From Mesorhizobium_G sp050247155 (lineage in GTDB: Bacteria > Pseudomonadota > Alphaproteobacteria > Rhizobiales > Rhizobiaceae), in the NCBI GenBank assembly GCA_050247155.1, contig JBFWUS010000008.1, positions 1-64,000 on the forward strand: a DNA stretch of 64,000 nucleotides. The letters are read 5' to 3'. How positions within the stretch are numbered: the stretch's first letter is position 1; every line of letters starts with the position of its first letter. Below the pieces are notes generated by a model, which was given only the letters and a program-made list of their open reading frames with translations, was not told where the DNA came from and made no database searches. A program made the position numbers and the translations under genes. This document shows positions 23,354 to 31,993 of the stretch, in pieces.

Positions 23354-24238
23354 CTACAACTTCCTCTGAAACCACAAATGGGCAAACGGATTGTCGTTGT
23401 AGCGCCCGATCTCGACATACCCGCGCCCGCGATACATTGCGTGCGCTTCGGTAAGCACCTTGTTGGTGTCGAGGCGCAGGATGGCAAAACCCATCTCGCG
23501 CGCGGCGTCCTCCAGCCTGTCCATGATGCGGCTGGCGACGCCCAGTCCGCGCACGGACGATGAAACCCAGACCCGCTTGATCTCGCCGACGCCATCGCCG
23601 AGATCCTTCACCCCGCCGCAGCCAACCGGCGCCTCATCCTCCCGCGCAATCACGAACTGGCCATGCGGCGGCGCGAAATCCTCGCTGGTCGAGGCGTTGC
23701 CCAGGCTCTGGTCGAAGCCGTTCTCGAAGCGCCGGTCGAGCTCCGCATAATATTGCTCGAGGCACCAGAGCGCATCATCGCTGTCGGACGGCTCGGTGGC
23801 GACCGTGATCGCGGAGACCCGCAGCAGACGTTCGACATCCGCCATGCTCGTCACCAGTCGCTCGCGCTGCGCGGCGTTGAGGCCGGACAGGATCGATTCC
23901 GCCAGACGATCGGACAAGGCGTCATAGGCCTCGAATTCCCCCCTCCCCGCCTTCGTCAGGCGCAGGATGCGGACCCGAGCGTCGCTCTTCTTGGCCTCGA
24001 GTTCAATAAGGCCCTGCGTCTCGAGCGAGCGCAGGAGACGGCTTATATAGCCTGAATCCAGGCCGAGCTTTTGGCGGATTTCGCGCAGGTCTACCGCGCC
24101 ATCGGACCCCGCTTCAAAGATCAGCCGCGCTTCGCCAAGCGGGCGTCCCCGCGAAAGATAGTCGTTCTGCAGCACGCCGATACGCTGCGTCACCGCTCGG
24201 TTGAAGCTTCGAAGCCGCCGGATTTGCTCGTTGTCCAT
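23354..24238 (-). CDS. Fused MarR-type regulator and GNAT acetyltransferase
   Basis: 294 residues with two domains. The MarR winged helix covers about 1-145 (QIRRLRSFNRAVTQRIGVL, GLDSGYISRLLRSLETQGLI and the wing KKSDARVRILRLTKAGRGEFE). A GNAT domain covers about 150-292 (EIKRVWVSSSVRGLGVASRIM with the acetyl-CoA loop, LDTNKVLTEAHAMYRGRGYVEI). This architecture is common in actinobacteria and proteobacteria; the acetyltransferase ligand may control DNA binding. A perfect palindrome covers the start codon region, consistent with autoregulation. Confidence 0.9.
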   Translation of the reverse strand: MDNEQIRRLRSFNRAVTQRIGVLQNDYLSRGRPLGEARLIFEAGSDGAVDLREIRQKLGLDSGYISRLLRSLETQGLIELEAKKSDARVRILRLTKAGRGEFEAYDALSDRLAESILSGLNAAQRERLVTSMADVERLLRVSAITVATEPSDSDDALWCLEQYYAELDRRFENGFDQSLGNASTSEDFAPPHGQFVIAREDEAPVGCGGVKDLGDGVGEIKRVWVSSSVRGLGVASRIMDRLEDAAREMGFAILRLDTNKVLTEAHAMYRGRGYVEIGRYNDNPFAHLWFQRKL

Positions 24239-24260
24239 TATCTGACTTTAGTCAGATAAT
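24237..24260 (-). promoter_or_regulatory. Perfect 24-bp MarR operator at the MarR-GNAT start
   Basis: Arms ATTATCTGAC (24237-24246) and GTCAGATAAT (24251-24260) are perfect reverse complements around TTTA. The site overlaps the first bases of the ATG (24238-24236), so bound protein would block both transcription initiation or elongation and translation of its own gene. The size and AT-rich arms fit a MarR dimer. Confidence 0.75.
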
Positions 24261-24302
24261 TTCTCTGGAGCAAGGGCTCCCGATTGGGGCCGTGGCCCTA
24301 CC

Positions 24303-25058
24303 TTACCCCCGCCCCACGAACGGCATTTTCGTTGCCATGACATTCATGAACAACACATTGGCCTCGAGCGGTAGGCTGGCCATATGCACGACCGCATTCG
24401 CCACATGCTGCACATCCATGACCTCTTCGACAGCCGTCGTACCGTTAGCCTGCGGCACACCCTTGGTCATAGCCACCGCCATGTCGGTCAGCGCATTGCC
24501 GATATCGATCTGGCCACAGGCGATGTCGAATGGCCGTCCGTCCAGCGCCAAAGTCTTTGTCAGGCCGGTGATTGCGTGTTTTGTCGCCGTGTAGGGCACG
24601 GAGCCTGGCCGTGGCGCATAGGCCGAGATTGAACCGTTGTTGATGATGCGCCCGCCTTGCGGCGACTGCTTGCGCATCGCCGCGAACGCAGCACGGGCAC
24701 AGAGGAACGAGCCGGTGAGATTGACGGCGACAATCTCGTTCCAGAGCTCGACCGGAATCTCGTCGATCAGTTTGGAAGGGTTGCCTTTCCCGGCATTGTT
24801 GAACAGCAGGTCCACCCGGCCAAAAGTTGCGACGACCTGATTGAACAAGGCGTCGACCTCATTCGGCTGGGTGACGTCGCATGCCACCGCCAAGGCTTTT
24901 GTTTGGGTTGGTCCCGCTTCGGTGACGGCTTTATCCAGCTTGTCTTTCCGGCGGCCGACAAAGACAGTATTCCAGCCATTTTTCAGCAGCGCCGTGGCGA
25001 CGGCTTTGCCGATGCCGGTGCCGGCACCCGTGACGATGGCGGTTCCGCGAATGCTCAT
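24303..25058 (-). CDS. Short-chain dehydrogenase/reductase
   Basis: Classical SDR oxidoreductase, 251 residues. NAD(P) motif TGAGTGIGKAV at 8-18, NNAG near 86 and the triad Ser in NGSISAYAPRPGS with YTATK near 155-159. An FVGRRKDKLD stretch after beta2 (Arg-Arg) favours NADP. ATG at 25058 has GGAGG close upstream (CGGAGGAGCGT); an in-frame start 54 bases earlier is less likely. Substrate unknown. It follows the MarR-GNAT gene in the opposite sense of expression order: it is transcribed toward it and could be read through into it. Confidence 0.87.
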   Translation of the reverse strand: MSIRGTAIVTGAGTGIGKAVATALLKNGWNTVFVGRRKDKLDKAVTEAGPTQTKALAVACDVTQPNEVDALFNQVVATFGRVDLLFNNAGKGNPSKLIDEIPVELWNEIVAVNLTGSFLCARAAFAAMRKQSPQGGRIINNGSISAYAPRPGSVPYTATKHAITGLTKTLALDGRPFDIACGQIDIGNALTDMAVAMTKGVPQANGTTAVEEVMDVQHVANAVVHMASLPLEANVLFMNVMATKMPFVGRG

Positions 25059-25273
25059 ACGCTCCTCCGAGATGTAAGGTATCGACATGACCGGCCAGTC
25101 GGATCGCGTCAAACAAAATCGGGGCTGTGCGCAGAAACAAAAAGGGCGGTCATTGGCGACCGCCCCAGGCTGAACCGGGCTTGGGAGGAGGATGCCCGGT
25201 TCGGATGATCAAATCATGCGCTTCAATGGTTAACGAGCCATTAAGACCTCAAATGCGGGGGGCTCAAGAACGA

Positions 25274-26020
25274 CTACCATGGCGATTGCGTTCCGACCGG
25301 ACTTGGCGCCGAGCCAACGGGAGCGAGCGTGACCTGTTCCACCGTCGCCTCGATATGGTCGACCAGCGTGTCGGGAAGATTGAGCCGGCCTGCCAACAAG
25401 TCGAGATAACCGCGCTCGGCGCGCGTGTCAGAAGTGATTGCAAGCCGCGACGCGGTATAAAGCTCCACCTTCTGCGCGTCGGTTTTCGCAGCCGACACGA
25501 GTTCGTCCAAATTATTCGGTTTCGCGAGCTCATCGTTGAGGAATTGCTCGGCCTCGCTGCCGATGCCGGACAGCGCGAGCTTGTCGCCGATCTTTTTGCG
25601 CTCCTCGTCGTCGATATGACCGTCGGCTTTTGCCGCCGCGATCATGGCGCGGATCAAGACCAAGGCGAACTCCGTCTCGCCTTGCGGCATTTGCGAAGGA
25701 TGAAAACTGGTGTCTTCGGGTGGGGGCAAAAGCTCGGGCTGCTTTTCGGCGGAAGCCTCCGGCGCCTGGCCTTTCTGGTAGTTCTGGTAGGCCTTGTAGG
25801 CGAGGCCGCCGATGGCGGCCAACCCGCCCAATTTGATCGCGGAGCCGGTGATTGAGCGCCCTGCCCCGGTTCCAAGCAGAACGGCCGCGATGGCCCCTGC
25901 TGCGAGCGGATTGTCCTTGGCCATCTGCACCGCCTGACCGGCCTTGTCTCGAACCGTGCCGGTAGTGCCTGGAACGTTGGAGCCGAGCAATTCGTCGAGC
26001 AGCTTCTTGGGATCGAACAT
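25274..26020 (-). CDS. DUF533 (TerB-like) membrane-associated protein
   Basis: 248 residues. N-terminal MFDPKKLLDELLGSNVPG, a glycine-rich hydrophobic region at about 35-75 (LAAGAIAAVLLGTGAG, GGLAAIGGLAYKAYQNYQ), a Pro-rich linker and a TerB-like helical domain with KADGHIDDEERKKI, the DUF533/YebE pattern with an acidic DxHxDxxE metal-like motif. ATG at 26020 has GGAGGT upstream; an in-frame start further upstream is not needed. Found across proteobacteria, function undetermined, possibly envelope stress related. Confidence 0.85.
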   Translation of the reverse strand: MFDPKKLLDELLGSNVPGTTGTVRDKAGQAVQMAKDNPLAAGAIAAVLLGTGAGRSITGSAIKLGGLAAIGGLAYKAYQNYQKGQAPEASAEKQPELLPPPEDTSFHPSQMPQGETEFALVLIRAMIAAAKADGHIDDEERKKIGDKLALSGIGSEAEQFLNDELAKPNNLDELVSAAKTDAQKVELYTASRLAITSDTRAERGYLDLLAGRLNLPDTLVDHIEATVEQVTLAPVGSAPSPVGTQSPW

Positions 26021-26118
26021 CAGTACCTCCGGTTGCGTGCCTCGTTCGCGCCAGCGTGACTTAGGCAGCGTAGCTCGACAATACAATGACGCGGTCGGAT
26101 TTTTGGCCGGAAGAGCCC

Positions 26119-27048
26119 TTAGCTGCCGATATGCCGTCTTGCGCCACGACGCTCGGCAAGGTCAACCTGGCGCTGGCGCTCGGCGTACCGTTCGCGGTCA
26201 TCTGTTGAACGCGTCTCGACGCAGTGTGCGCAGGAAATACCCAATACATAATGCGGCGAGGCGCGATCGTCCTGTGTGAGCGGACGGCGACAGGCGCGGC
26301 AGAGTTCTGCGTCGCCCTCCGCCAAGCCATGTGTCACCGATACGCGTTCATCGAAGACAAAACATTCGCCATCCCAAAGACTTTCGGATGCCGGCACCTC
26401 TTCCAGATATTTCAGGATACCGCCCTTCAGGTGATAGACGTCCTCAAGCCCGATCGATTTCAGATAGCTGGTCGCCTTCTCGCAGCGTATGCCGCCCGTA
26501 CAGAACATGGCGACCTTGCGGCCCTCTAATTCCTGGCGATGCGCCGAGACCCAGGCTGGGAATTCACGAAAACTTGTCGTCTTCGGATCGACTGCGCCCT
26601 GGAACGTGCCGAGCTCGACCTCATAGTCGTTGCGGGTGTCGACGACGATCGTGTTCGGGTCGGAGATCAGTTCGTTCCACTCACGTGGCGCCACATAGGT
26701 GCCGGCATCCCTGGCTGGATCCAGGTTCTCGACGCCCATCGTCACGATCTCGCGTTTCAACCGCACCTTCATGCGGTGAAAGGGCATCTCGGACGCCTCG
26801 CTGAACTTGACCTCCATACCCCCGAATTCAGGCACAGCCGCGAACCAGGCCATCAGTTCGTCGATTGCTTGCGCTAACCCGGCGACGGTGCCGTTGATGC
26901 CTTCGGGCGCAAGCAGCAGCGTGCCCTTGATGCCGCGGGCGCAGCAGAAGGCAGCGAGCGGTTGCCGCAGCTCCGCAAAGCGATCGAGCCGGCAGAATTG
27001 GTAAAGCGCCACGACTTTCACGCTTGGCGAGGGTGTGAACAGATTCAT
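26119..27048 (-). CDS. trhO: tRNA uridine(34) hydroxylase, rhodanese domain
   Basis: Oxygen-dependent hydroxylase that forms 5-hydroxyuridine at wobble U34 of tRNAs (TrhO/YceA). 309 residues: N-terminal acylphosphatase-like UPF0176 domain (YQFCRLDRFAELRQPL, LLAPEGINGTVAG), then a rhodanese domain with VVDTRNDYEVELGTF and the active loop CTGGIRCEKA (Cys183). A C-terminal tail follows with CRACRRPL and CAHCVE cysteine pairs, perhaps a zinc ribbon. Length and order match the family fully. Confidence 0.93.
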   Translation of the reverse strand: MNLFTPSPSVKVVALYQFCRLDRFAELRQPLAAFCCARGIKGTLLLAPEGINGTVAGLAQAIDELMAWFAAVPEFGGMEVKFSEASEMPFHRMKVRLKREIVTMGVENLDPARDAGTYVAPREWNELISDPNTIVVDTRNDYEVELGTFQGAVDPKTTSFREFPAWVSAHRQELEGRKVAMFCTGGIRCEKATSYLKSIGLEDVYHLKGGILKYLEEVPASESLWDGECFVFDERVSVTHGLAEGDAELCRACRRPLTQDDRASPHYVLGISCAHCVETRSTDDRERYAERQRQVDLAERRGARRHIGS

Positions 27049-27222
27049 GCCGAAAGCCGGTACGCGCTCGGCCTCGCCATTTCAAGCAAGAGCGATTTTT
27101 CCTATCCCTGCAACAGCTTAGAAGGGCGGCTCGAATCTCCCTGTGAAAGCAAAGCAGAAAGTTTCGTCCACCCCCTCCGTTGGAACCGCGACAATCGCGC
27201 GATCTCAACGAGAGGACTATCC

Positions 27223-28095
27223 ATGCTGACCAAAGACACCATCCAGGACATCGCCGCGGTAGCGCGAGAGTTCAACCTCGAGCCTGCGGCGCTGCTGGCC
27301 GTTGTGGACGTGGAAAGCGGCGGACAGGTTTACGCCGTCATCGACGATAAGCCAGAACCCCTGATCCGCTTCGAATGTCACTATTTCGACCGTCGCTTGA
27401 CCCCAGAGAAACAACTGCGCGCCCGCGCCGACAAACTTGCCTCGCCGATTGCCGGCAAAATCCCTAACCCCCGCACACAGTCCGGGCGCTGGCGCCTGCT
27501 CGAGCGAGCGGCCGCGATCGACCGCACGGCTGCTTACGAATCCGTTTCGTGGGGCCTTGGCCAGGTGATGGGCTCACATTGGAAATGGCTCGGCTTCGAC
27601 TCCGTCGATGCCCTGGTCGAGGAAGCGCGGAGCGGAGCGGATGGCCAGGCGCGGCTGATGGCGCGGTATATAGAGAAGGCGGGTCTTGCCGAAGCCCTGA
27701 CCGCACGCAACTGGAACGCTTTCGCCCGCGGCTACAATGGACCTGATTACCGTCGCTACCGCTATCACACAAGGATTGCTACGGCCTTTCAGCGGTATCG
27801 CAGCCTGAACACCGAAGCGGAACCCGAAACGCTGAAGCTCGGAGACCGGGGGCTGGCTGTGCGCAGACTGCAAGTTGACCTCATACACCACGGCCACCCC
27901 CTCAAAGCTGATGGACAGTTCGGCCGGCGTACCGAGCGCGCCATACGCGAGTTTCAGCGAATTCATGGGCTGTTGCCAGACGGGATTGCCGGCGACGACG
28001 TACGAGAACTGCTAGTCGCGCGCCCGCAATCGACGCGCTCAGCCGTCACCGACCGGCTGCTTGCGACGTTCAAAGGCCTGTTCAGACCTGTTTGA
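27223..28095 (+). CDS. N-acetylmuramidase with C-terminal peptidoglycan-binding domain
   Basis: 290-residue endolysin-type protein. The N-terminal N-acetylmuramidase (DUF3380) domain spans about 1-195 with the proposed catalytic Glu31 in VDVESGG, IRFECHYFDRRL and SVSWGLGQVMGSHWKWLGF. A PG_binding_1 domain follows at about 208-265 (LKLGDRGLAVRRLQVDLI, DGQFGRRTERAIREFQ). No signal peptide is visible, so export would need a holin or another route; such genes are commonly phage-derived. No other phage gene is nearby. ATG 27223 is chosen over an earlier in-frame start that overlaps trhO. Confidence 0.87.
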   Translation: MLTKDTIQDIAAVAREFNLEPAALLAVVDVESGGQVYAVIDDKPEPLIRFECHYFDRRLTPEKQLRARADKLASPIAGKIPNPRTQSGRWRLLERAAAIDRTAAYESVSWGLGQVMGSHWKWLGFDSVDALVEEARSGADGQARLMARYIEKAGLAEALTARNWNAFARGYNGPDYRRYRYHTRIATAFQRYRSLNTEAEPETLKLGDRGLAVRRLQVDLIHHGHPLKADGQFGRRTERAIREFQRIHGLLPDGIAGDDVRELLVARPQSTRSAVTDRLLATFKGLFRPV

Positions 28096-28195
28096 CGACG
28101 GTGTATTGTATCGCGACGCCTGCCGGGCGCTCGGCATGGACAGCTCGATCCATGCCTGTTAAATCGGTTGAAATCGCGCAACGTTGGAGTGCATC

Positions 28196-28834
28196 GTGAC
28201 CAGCAAGACGGAAAAACTTGTCGCTCTTCTCGACGGACAGCCGGTGATTCCGGTGCTGAAGATCGATCGGGCAGCGGACGCCGTCCCGCTGGCGCGTGCG
28301 CTCGCGGCGGGCGGACTGCGGGCGATCGAGATCACCTTGCGCACTCCGGATGCGCTGGAATGTATTCGTCGAGTCGCCGCCGAAGCACCGGAAGCAATCG
28401 TCGGGGCTGGCACCATCCTCAACCCGAAGCAGTTCGAGGAAGCGGCTGAGGCCGGCTCGCAGTTCATCGTCAGCCCTGGTCTGACCGCGGATCTGGCGAA
28501 AGCCGCCGCGAGCAGTCCGGTCCCGCTTTTGCCGGGCTGCATCACGCCTGGCGAAATCATGGCCGCGCTGGACGCCGGGCTCGATTTCCTGAAATTCTTT
28601 CCGGCCGAACAAGCGGGCGGAATACCCTTCCTCAAGGCATTGGCGTCCCCCATCGCGGGCGTACGCTTCTGCCCGACCGGCAGCGTGACCGCCAAATCCG
28701 CCCCGGATTATCTGGCGCTGCCGAATGTCGTGTGTGTCGGCGGATCCTGGGTGGCGCCAGATGCGATGGTCAAGGAAGGACGCTGGTCGGAGATTGAAGC
28801 TCTGGCGCGTGAGGCGAGCAAGCTGCGGCGCTAG
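28196..28834 (+). CDS. eda: 2-dehydro-3-deoxy-phosphogluconate (KDPG/KHG) aldolase
   Basis: Class I aldolase that splits KDPG into pyruvate and glyceraldehyde 3-phosphate in the Entner-Doudoroff pathway. With the GTG at 28196 (GGAG six bases upstream) the product is 212 residues. The active-site Glu45 (AIEITLRT) and Schiff-base Lys133 (DFLKFFPAE) fall at the same numbers as in E. coli Eda, which supports this start over the in-frame TTG at 28184. Phosphate-binding GPTGS-like motif is CPTGSVT. No edd or zwf nearby. Confidence 0.93.
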   Translation: MTSKTEKLVALLDGQPVIPVLKIDRAADAVPLARALAAGGLRAIEITLRTPDALECIRRVAAEAPEAIVGAGTILNPKQFEEAAEAGSQFIVSPGLTADLAKAAASSPVPLLPGCITPGEIMAALDAGLDFLKFFPAEQAGGIPFLKALASPIAGVRFCPTGSVTAKSAPDYLALPNVVCVGGSWVAPDAMVKEGRWSEIEALAREASKLRR

Positions 28835-29436
28835 GTCCGTCGAACAGCGCCTGCGAATGTCAAAAGTGGTGAAAAATCATGATTGTCAGCTGCTTTGAGC
28901 GCATCAATATAAGCGGCTCTGCGTTCTCCTGCCTTTAAGAGGTCAGCCCCTGCCAGCCAGTCAATCGGCGCGGCTGCGTAGACACGTTCGAGTACGACAT
29001 CCGCCATGATGCGTGCATGACGGCCATTGCCGTTGGTGAAGGGATGAATAAACACCAGCCTGTGATGCAGGCGGACGGCAGCTTCCTGTGGCGGATAGAC
29101 ATCGTGTGCGAGCCAATATTGCGCATCATTCATCAAGCTGCGCAGCTGGATGCCGATTTGCACGGGATCAACGCCAATATTCTTTCCGGTACGCCGGAAG
29201 GTTCCGGCCCAACTCCATACCTCGCCGAAAAGACGGCGATGAAGTTCAATGGCAAAATCGTCGGACAAAATGTCTTTGCGACGCATGCGGCGTAGCCATA
29301 ACAATCCGGCCGCTATATTGGCCTGCTCCAATTCGTTCAGTTGCGATTGCGTTCGGATGTGCTTGTGTTTCAGCCCGCCAATTTCATTGGGATCCAGCGG
29401 TGTCGCGCCCTCCGGATAGTCGAGCTTGAGCCTCAC
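28831..29436 (-). CDS. Mobile mystery protein B, Fic/DOC AMPylase-type domain
   Basis: 201 residues with a complete Fic core, HPFTNGNGRHAR (His131 to Arg142), which transfers AMP or another nucleotide moiety to proteins. The N-terminus (YPEGATPLDPNEIGGLKHKH) is the signature of mobile mystery protein B. A segment SQLNEL at 31-36 resembles the inhibitory helix S/TxxxE(G/N) but with Leu in place of Gly/Asn. It starts GTG, overlapping the upstream HTH gene by GTGA, so translation is coupled. The pair behaves like a toxin-antitoxin module and is known from mobile regions. Confidence 0.88.
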   Translation of the reverse strand: MRLKLDYPEGATPLDPNEIGGLKHKHIRTQSQLNELEQANIAAGLLWLRRMRRKDILSDDFAIELHRRLFGEVWSWAGTFRRTGKNIGVDPVQIGIQLRSLMNDAQYWLAHDVYPPQEAAVRLHHRLVFIHPFTNGNGRHARIMADVVLERVYAAAPIDWLAGADLLKAGERRAAYIDALKAADNHDFSPLLTFAGAVRRT

Positions 29437-29894
29437 GGTCCGTCCCAGAAATCGACAGGCATGTCGTGCATCAAATCCGCCATGACACGACCGATTTCCT
29501 GCTTCGTGGAAGACTCAGGAAGAGCCTGGTTTTCAAGGGCCATGTGTTTAGCTGCCAAACCAACAATAGCTTCGGCCTTGCGCCGGGCCTGATCGATTAT
29601 GACGTTTTCTATTATGGTGCCGGGTGGCTCGAACGCATAGACGAAACGGCATCCCATTGCCTCCGCCATCATCTGCATGGATTTGAGGGTGACGCCACCA
29701 TCGAGCTCCGCCTTCTCCGCCTGCGCGATACGCGCCCGGGTTACGCCTAGACGTCGGGCGAGTTGCGCGCCGGACATGCCCAGCGCCTTGCGCACCGTGC
29801 GAATCCACCCTTCTTCGGGCACCTGGATCGCACTGCCCTGAGCAAAATCGACGATACTGCGATACTGCTCTTGTACGGTCTGCTTGACACTCAT
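29433..29894 (-). CDS. Mobile mystery protein A, HTH regulator/antitoxin partner
   Basis: 153 residues with a Cro/CI-type HTH at about 30-62 (GWIRTVRKALGMSGAQLARR, VTRARIAQAEKAE), the mobile mystery protein A family. The C-terminal part holds ALENQALPESSTKQEI and could neutralise the Fic partner encoded directly downstream. A palindrome lies just upstream of the start, consistent with autoregulation. The region is somewhat richer in A+T than its neighbours. Confidence 0.85.
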   Translation of the reverse strand: MSVKQTVQEQYRSIVDFAQGSAIQVPEEGWIRTVRKALGMSGAQLARRLGVTRARIAQAEKAELDGGVTLKSMQMMAEAMGCRFVYAFEPPGTIIENVIIDQARRKAEAIVGLAAKHMALENQALPESSTKQEIGRVMADLMHDMPVDFWDGP

Positions 29895-29898
29895 CGTA

Positions 29899-29910
29899 AA
29901 CTTTTAAGTT
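29899..29910 (-). promoter_or_regulatory. AACTTTTAAGTT palindrome before mobile mystery genes
   Basis: A perfect 12-bp palindrome ends five bases from the ATG of the HTH gene, inside an A+T-rich stretch (29895-29990) that must hold the promoter. Likely autoregulatory operator for the HTH protein; no experimental parallel is known to me. Confidence 0.45.
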
Positions 29911-30091
29911 AACAGGCCAGCATAGTATGTAAATATAAATCTATACGAAAATCGGAGGAATGTCAATAAATATGCATACGTAAGCGGCCAACCTATCAAG
30001 CGGGCGGCTGAGCAAAAGACGAGGAAATCAACCGGGGGCGGCCACATGGCAGCGGCCCCACCAACACCAAAAGTAAGCCGGGACCGGAAAC

Positions 30092-31750
30092 TTATTGCGT
30101 CTCGAAGCGCGCGACCTGCAAGAACTTCACGGCCTTGCCGGTGAAGCGGTTGATGTCGCCCTGGTCCGGACCCTGTTGGAAGCCGGCCGTATAGACCTCG
30201 AGCGGCGCGGTGCGAACGATGTTGTAGGCATAGGACGGCGCCTTGGTGCCGGCCGATGACTTCGTGACATAGCTCTTGTCGATCGCCCAACGCGCGTCCT
30301 GCGGCTGAGCGGCAACCACAACCGGCTTCGGATCAGGCTTGCCGTCCTTCCGGCTTGGCCGCGATGCTTTCTGTGTGGTCTTGACCGGCGCCTGGACGGC
30401 GCCTCTCGCCTGTTTGACCGAAGGCTGCGCCGGGATCGCCCCCGTCATCTCGGCCGTCGTATTGCCGGCCATCGCGTCGGGGCGCTGCGTCGGGAGAACG
30501 GAGAACGCGTCGGAGGCAACATCGGTCGTGGAAGCAGAGGCCAGCGCCAGCAACGCGGTCGCATCGTCTTCTTTCACGGTGCTCTTGTGTTCCGGCCGCC
30601 ATGTCGGCAACGGAATGCCAAGCGCGACCTCAGCCGGCCGTTCGTCAGGGACGACCGAGACAGCCTGTTCTGATGGCAGGCCGCCAGCGGCTTCGACCGG
30701 CAAGGCCGTCTCGTGGCTTTCGATCAAGGCGGCAACTTCCGTCGTCACGGGCGCCGGGCCTACTTCAACCTGCGGCCGCGGTGCAAACAGCGGCGTCGGC
30801 ACCTTGCGGGTTGGCAAGCCGGCAATGATCGTTTCCGGCGTTTCGATGATCTCCTCGGGCTGCTGCTCTGGCGCAGCCGGGATTTCGGCCGGCGTCGCAA
30901 GTTCAGGCGGCACGATCTTGATCTTCGGCCCAGCGACCTCGGTCTCCTCCGGCTCGGACCTCGGCTTGGCGACAGCCTTTGGCGGTTTTGCGGCCATCTT
31001 CGGCGTCGCAATCTCCGCGTTATCTTCTTCCTCGTCGGCCCCGCCGCCGAACAGGCGCGCCAGCAAACCGCGTGATTTCGTCGAATCGTCGGACGCGAAG
31101 GCTACAACAGAACCGCCGCCACCGCCGCCGAAGCGCTTGCCTTTCCGAATCGCGGCAGCCACTTCCTCCGGCCGGGTCGGACCCCAGGTCCGCACGCGAC
31201 CGACATCCATATGGACGAACGGAGAGCCGGATGACGGATAATAGCCAACGCCGCCTGCCTGGAGCGCCAGGCCGGCATCACGCAGGGTCTTCAGCTTGAC
31301 GCCGGGAATATAGAAGTCGATCGCGTTGCCAACCATGTGCTGGCTTTTTTTGGCGACGCCACGGCTGCGGCCGCGCAACATCGAATTCGTCGCGGGCGAG
31401 CGATAGCCGCAGATAATGTGGATATATCCGGAAGCGCCGGTGTTGCGGTAGACCTCCCACAACACGTCGAGTGCTTTGGTGTTCATCTTGATCGGCTGGT
31501 TCTTGCGCCAATCGCGAAGGATGTAATTAGCCTTCTTCAGGCCTGCGGCGTCGTAGCTGTTGCCGCGCCGATAAACAATCTCGGCCTTTTCGCCGGTATG
31601 GACGTTCATCAGCTTCAACGTACGGGTCTGGGCTTCCGCCGCCGTAGCTCCGGCCATCATGCCCGCAAGGCACAAAGCGCCCGCAAACCAGCCTCGCCAG
31701 CCGTTACCGTTTTCGTCACGGCCGATTTTTGGTCCATCGATGCGTATCAA
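30092..31750 (-). CDS. DUF882 (M15-type) murein endopeptidase with long disordered tail
   Basis: Periplasmic peptidase of the YcbK/DUF882 family, predicted to cut peptide cross-links in peptidoglycan. 552 residues from a TTG: signal peptide ending near 40 (ATAAEA-QT), then the M15-like domain with zinc ligands His138 and Asp145 in SQHMVGNAIDFYI and His180 in FVHMDVGR. The catalytic domain ends near 200; the remaining 350 residues are Pro/Ala/Glu-rich and low complexity, then a short conserved C-terminus (WAIDKSYVT ... QGDINRFTGKAVKFLQVARFE). Most DUF882 proteins lack such a tail. The TTG start is needed to keep the signal peptide. Confidence 0.87.
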   Translation of the reverse strand: MIRIDGPKIGRDENGNGWRGWFAGALCLAGMMAGATAAEAQTRTLKLMNVHTGEKAEIVYRRGNSYDAAGLKKANYILRDWRKNQPIKMNTKALDVLWEVYRNTGASGYIHIICGYRSPATNSMLRGRSRGVAKKSQHMVGNAIDFYIPGVKLKTLRDAGLALQAGGVGYYPSSGSPFVHMDVGRVRTWGPTRPEEVAAAIRKGKRFGGGGGGSVVAFASDDSTKSRGLLARLFGGGADEEEDNAEIATPKMAAKPPKAVAKPRSEPEETEVAGPKIKIVPPELATPAEIPAAPEQQPEEIIETPETIIAGLPTRKVPTPLFAPRPQVEVGPAPVTTEVAALIESHETALPVEAAGGLPSEQAVSVVPDERPAEVALGIPLPTWRPEHKSTVKEDDATALLALASASTTDVASDAFSVLPTQRPDAMAGNTTAEMTGAIPAQPSVKQARGAVQAPVKTTQKASRPSRKDGKPDPKPVVVAAQPQDARWAIDKSYVTKSSAGTKAPSYAYNIVRTAPLEVYTAGFQQGPDQGDINRFTGKAVKFLQVARFETQ

Positions 31751-31993
31751 ATCAAAAGGCCCTGCACGCTGCCGTTTGTCCCCGGATTTGATTCCGGATG
31801 CGAAAATATCACATCCCGACTATCCATCGTATTGGTTAACCGTCGCTTATAGAAGCTATTTCTTATCGGTTACCCACCGCTCTTTGAAGGCGAAATGCGG
31901 TAACACCATGGCAGCATTCCGACAAAAAATCGCGGCGCAAGAGCAGGCAAACCACACTCGCACAAGGAAGCTACGGGCGGTCGGACCGATCCG

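Noticed and set aside
27223..28095. A prophage remnant around the N-acetylmuramidase gene
   Set aside because: Only the lysin-like gene is present; there is no holin, tail, capsid, integrase or attachment repeat on either side.
28831..29894. An insertion sequence or integrative element carrying the mobile mystery genes
   Set aside because: No transposase, integrase or flanking direct repeat was found within a few kb; only the gene family and lower G+C hint at transfer.
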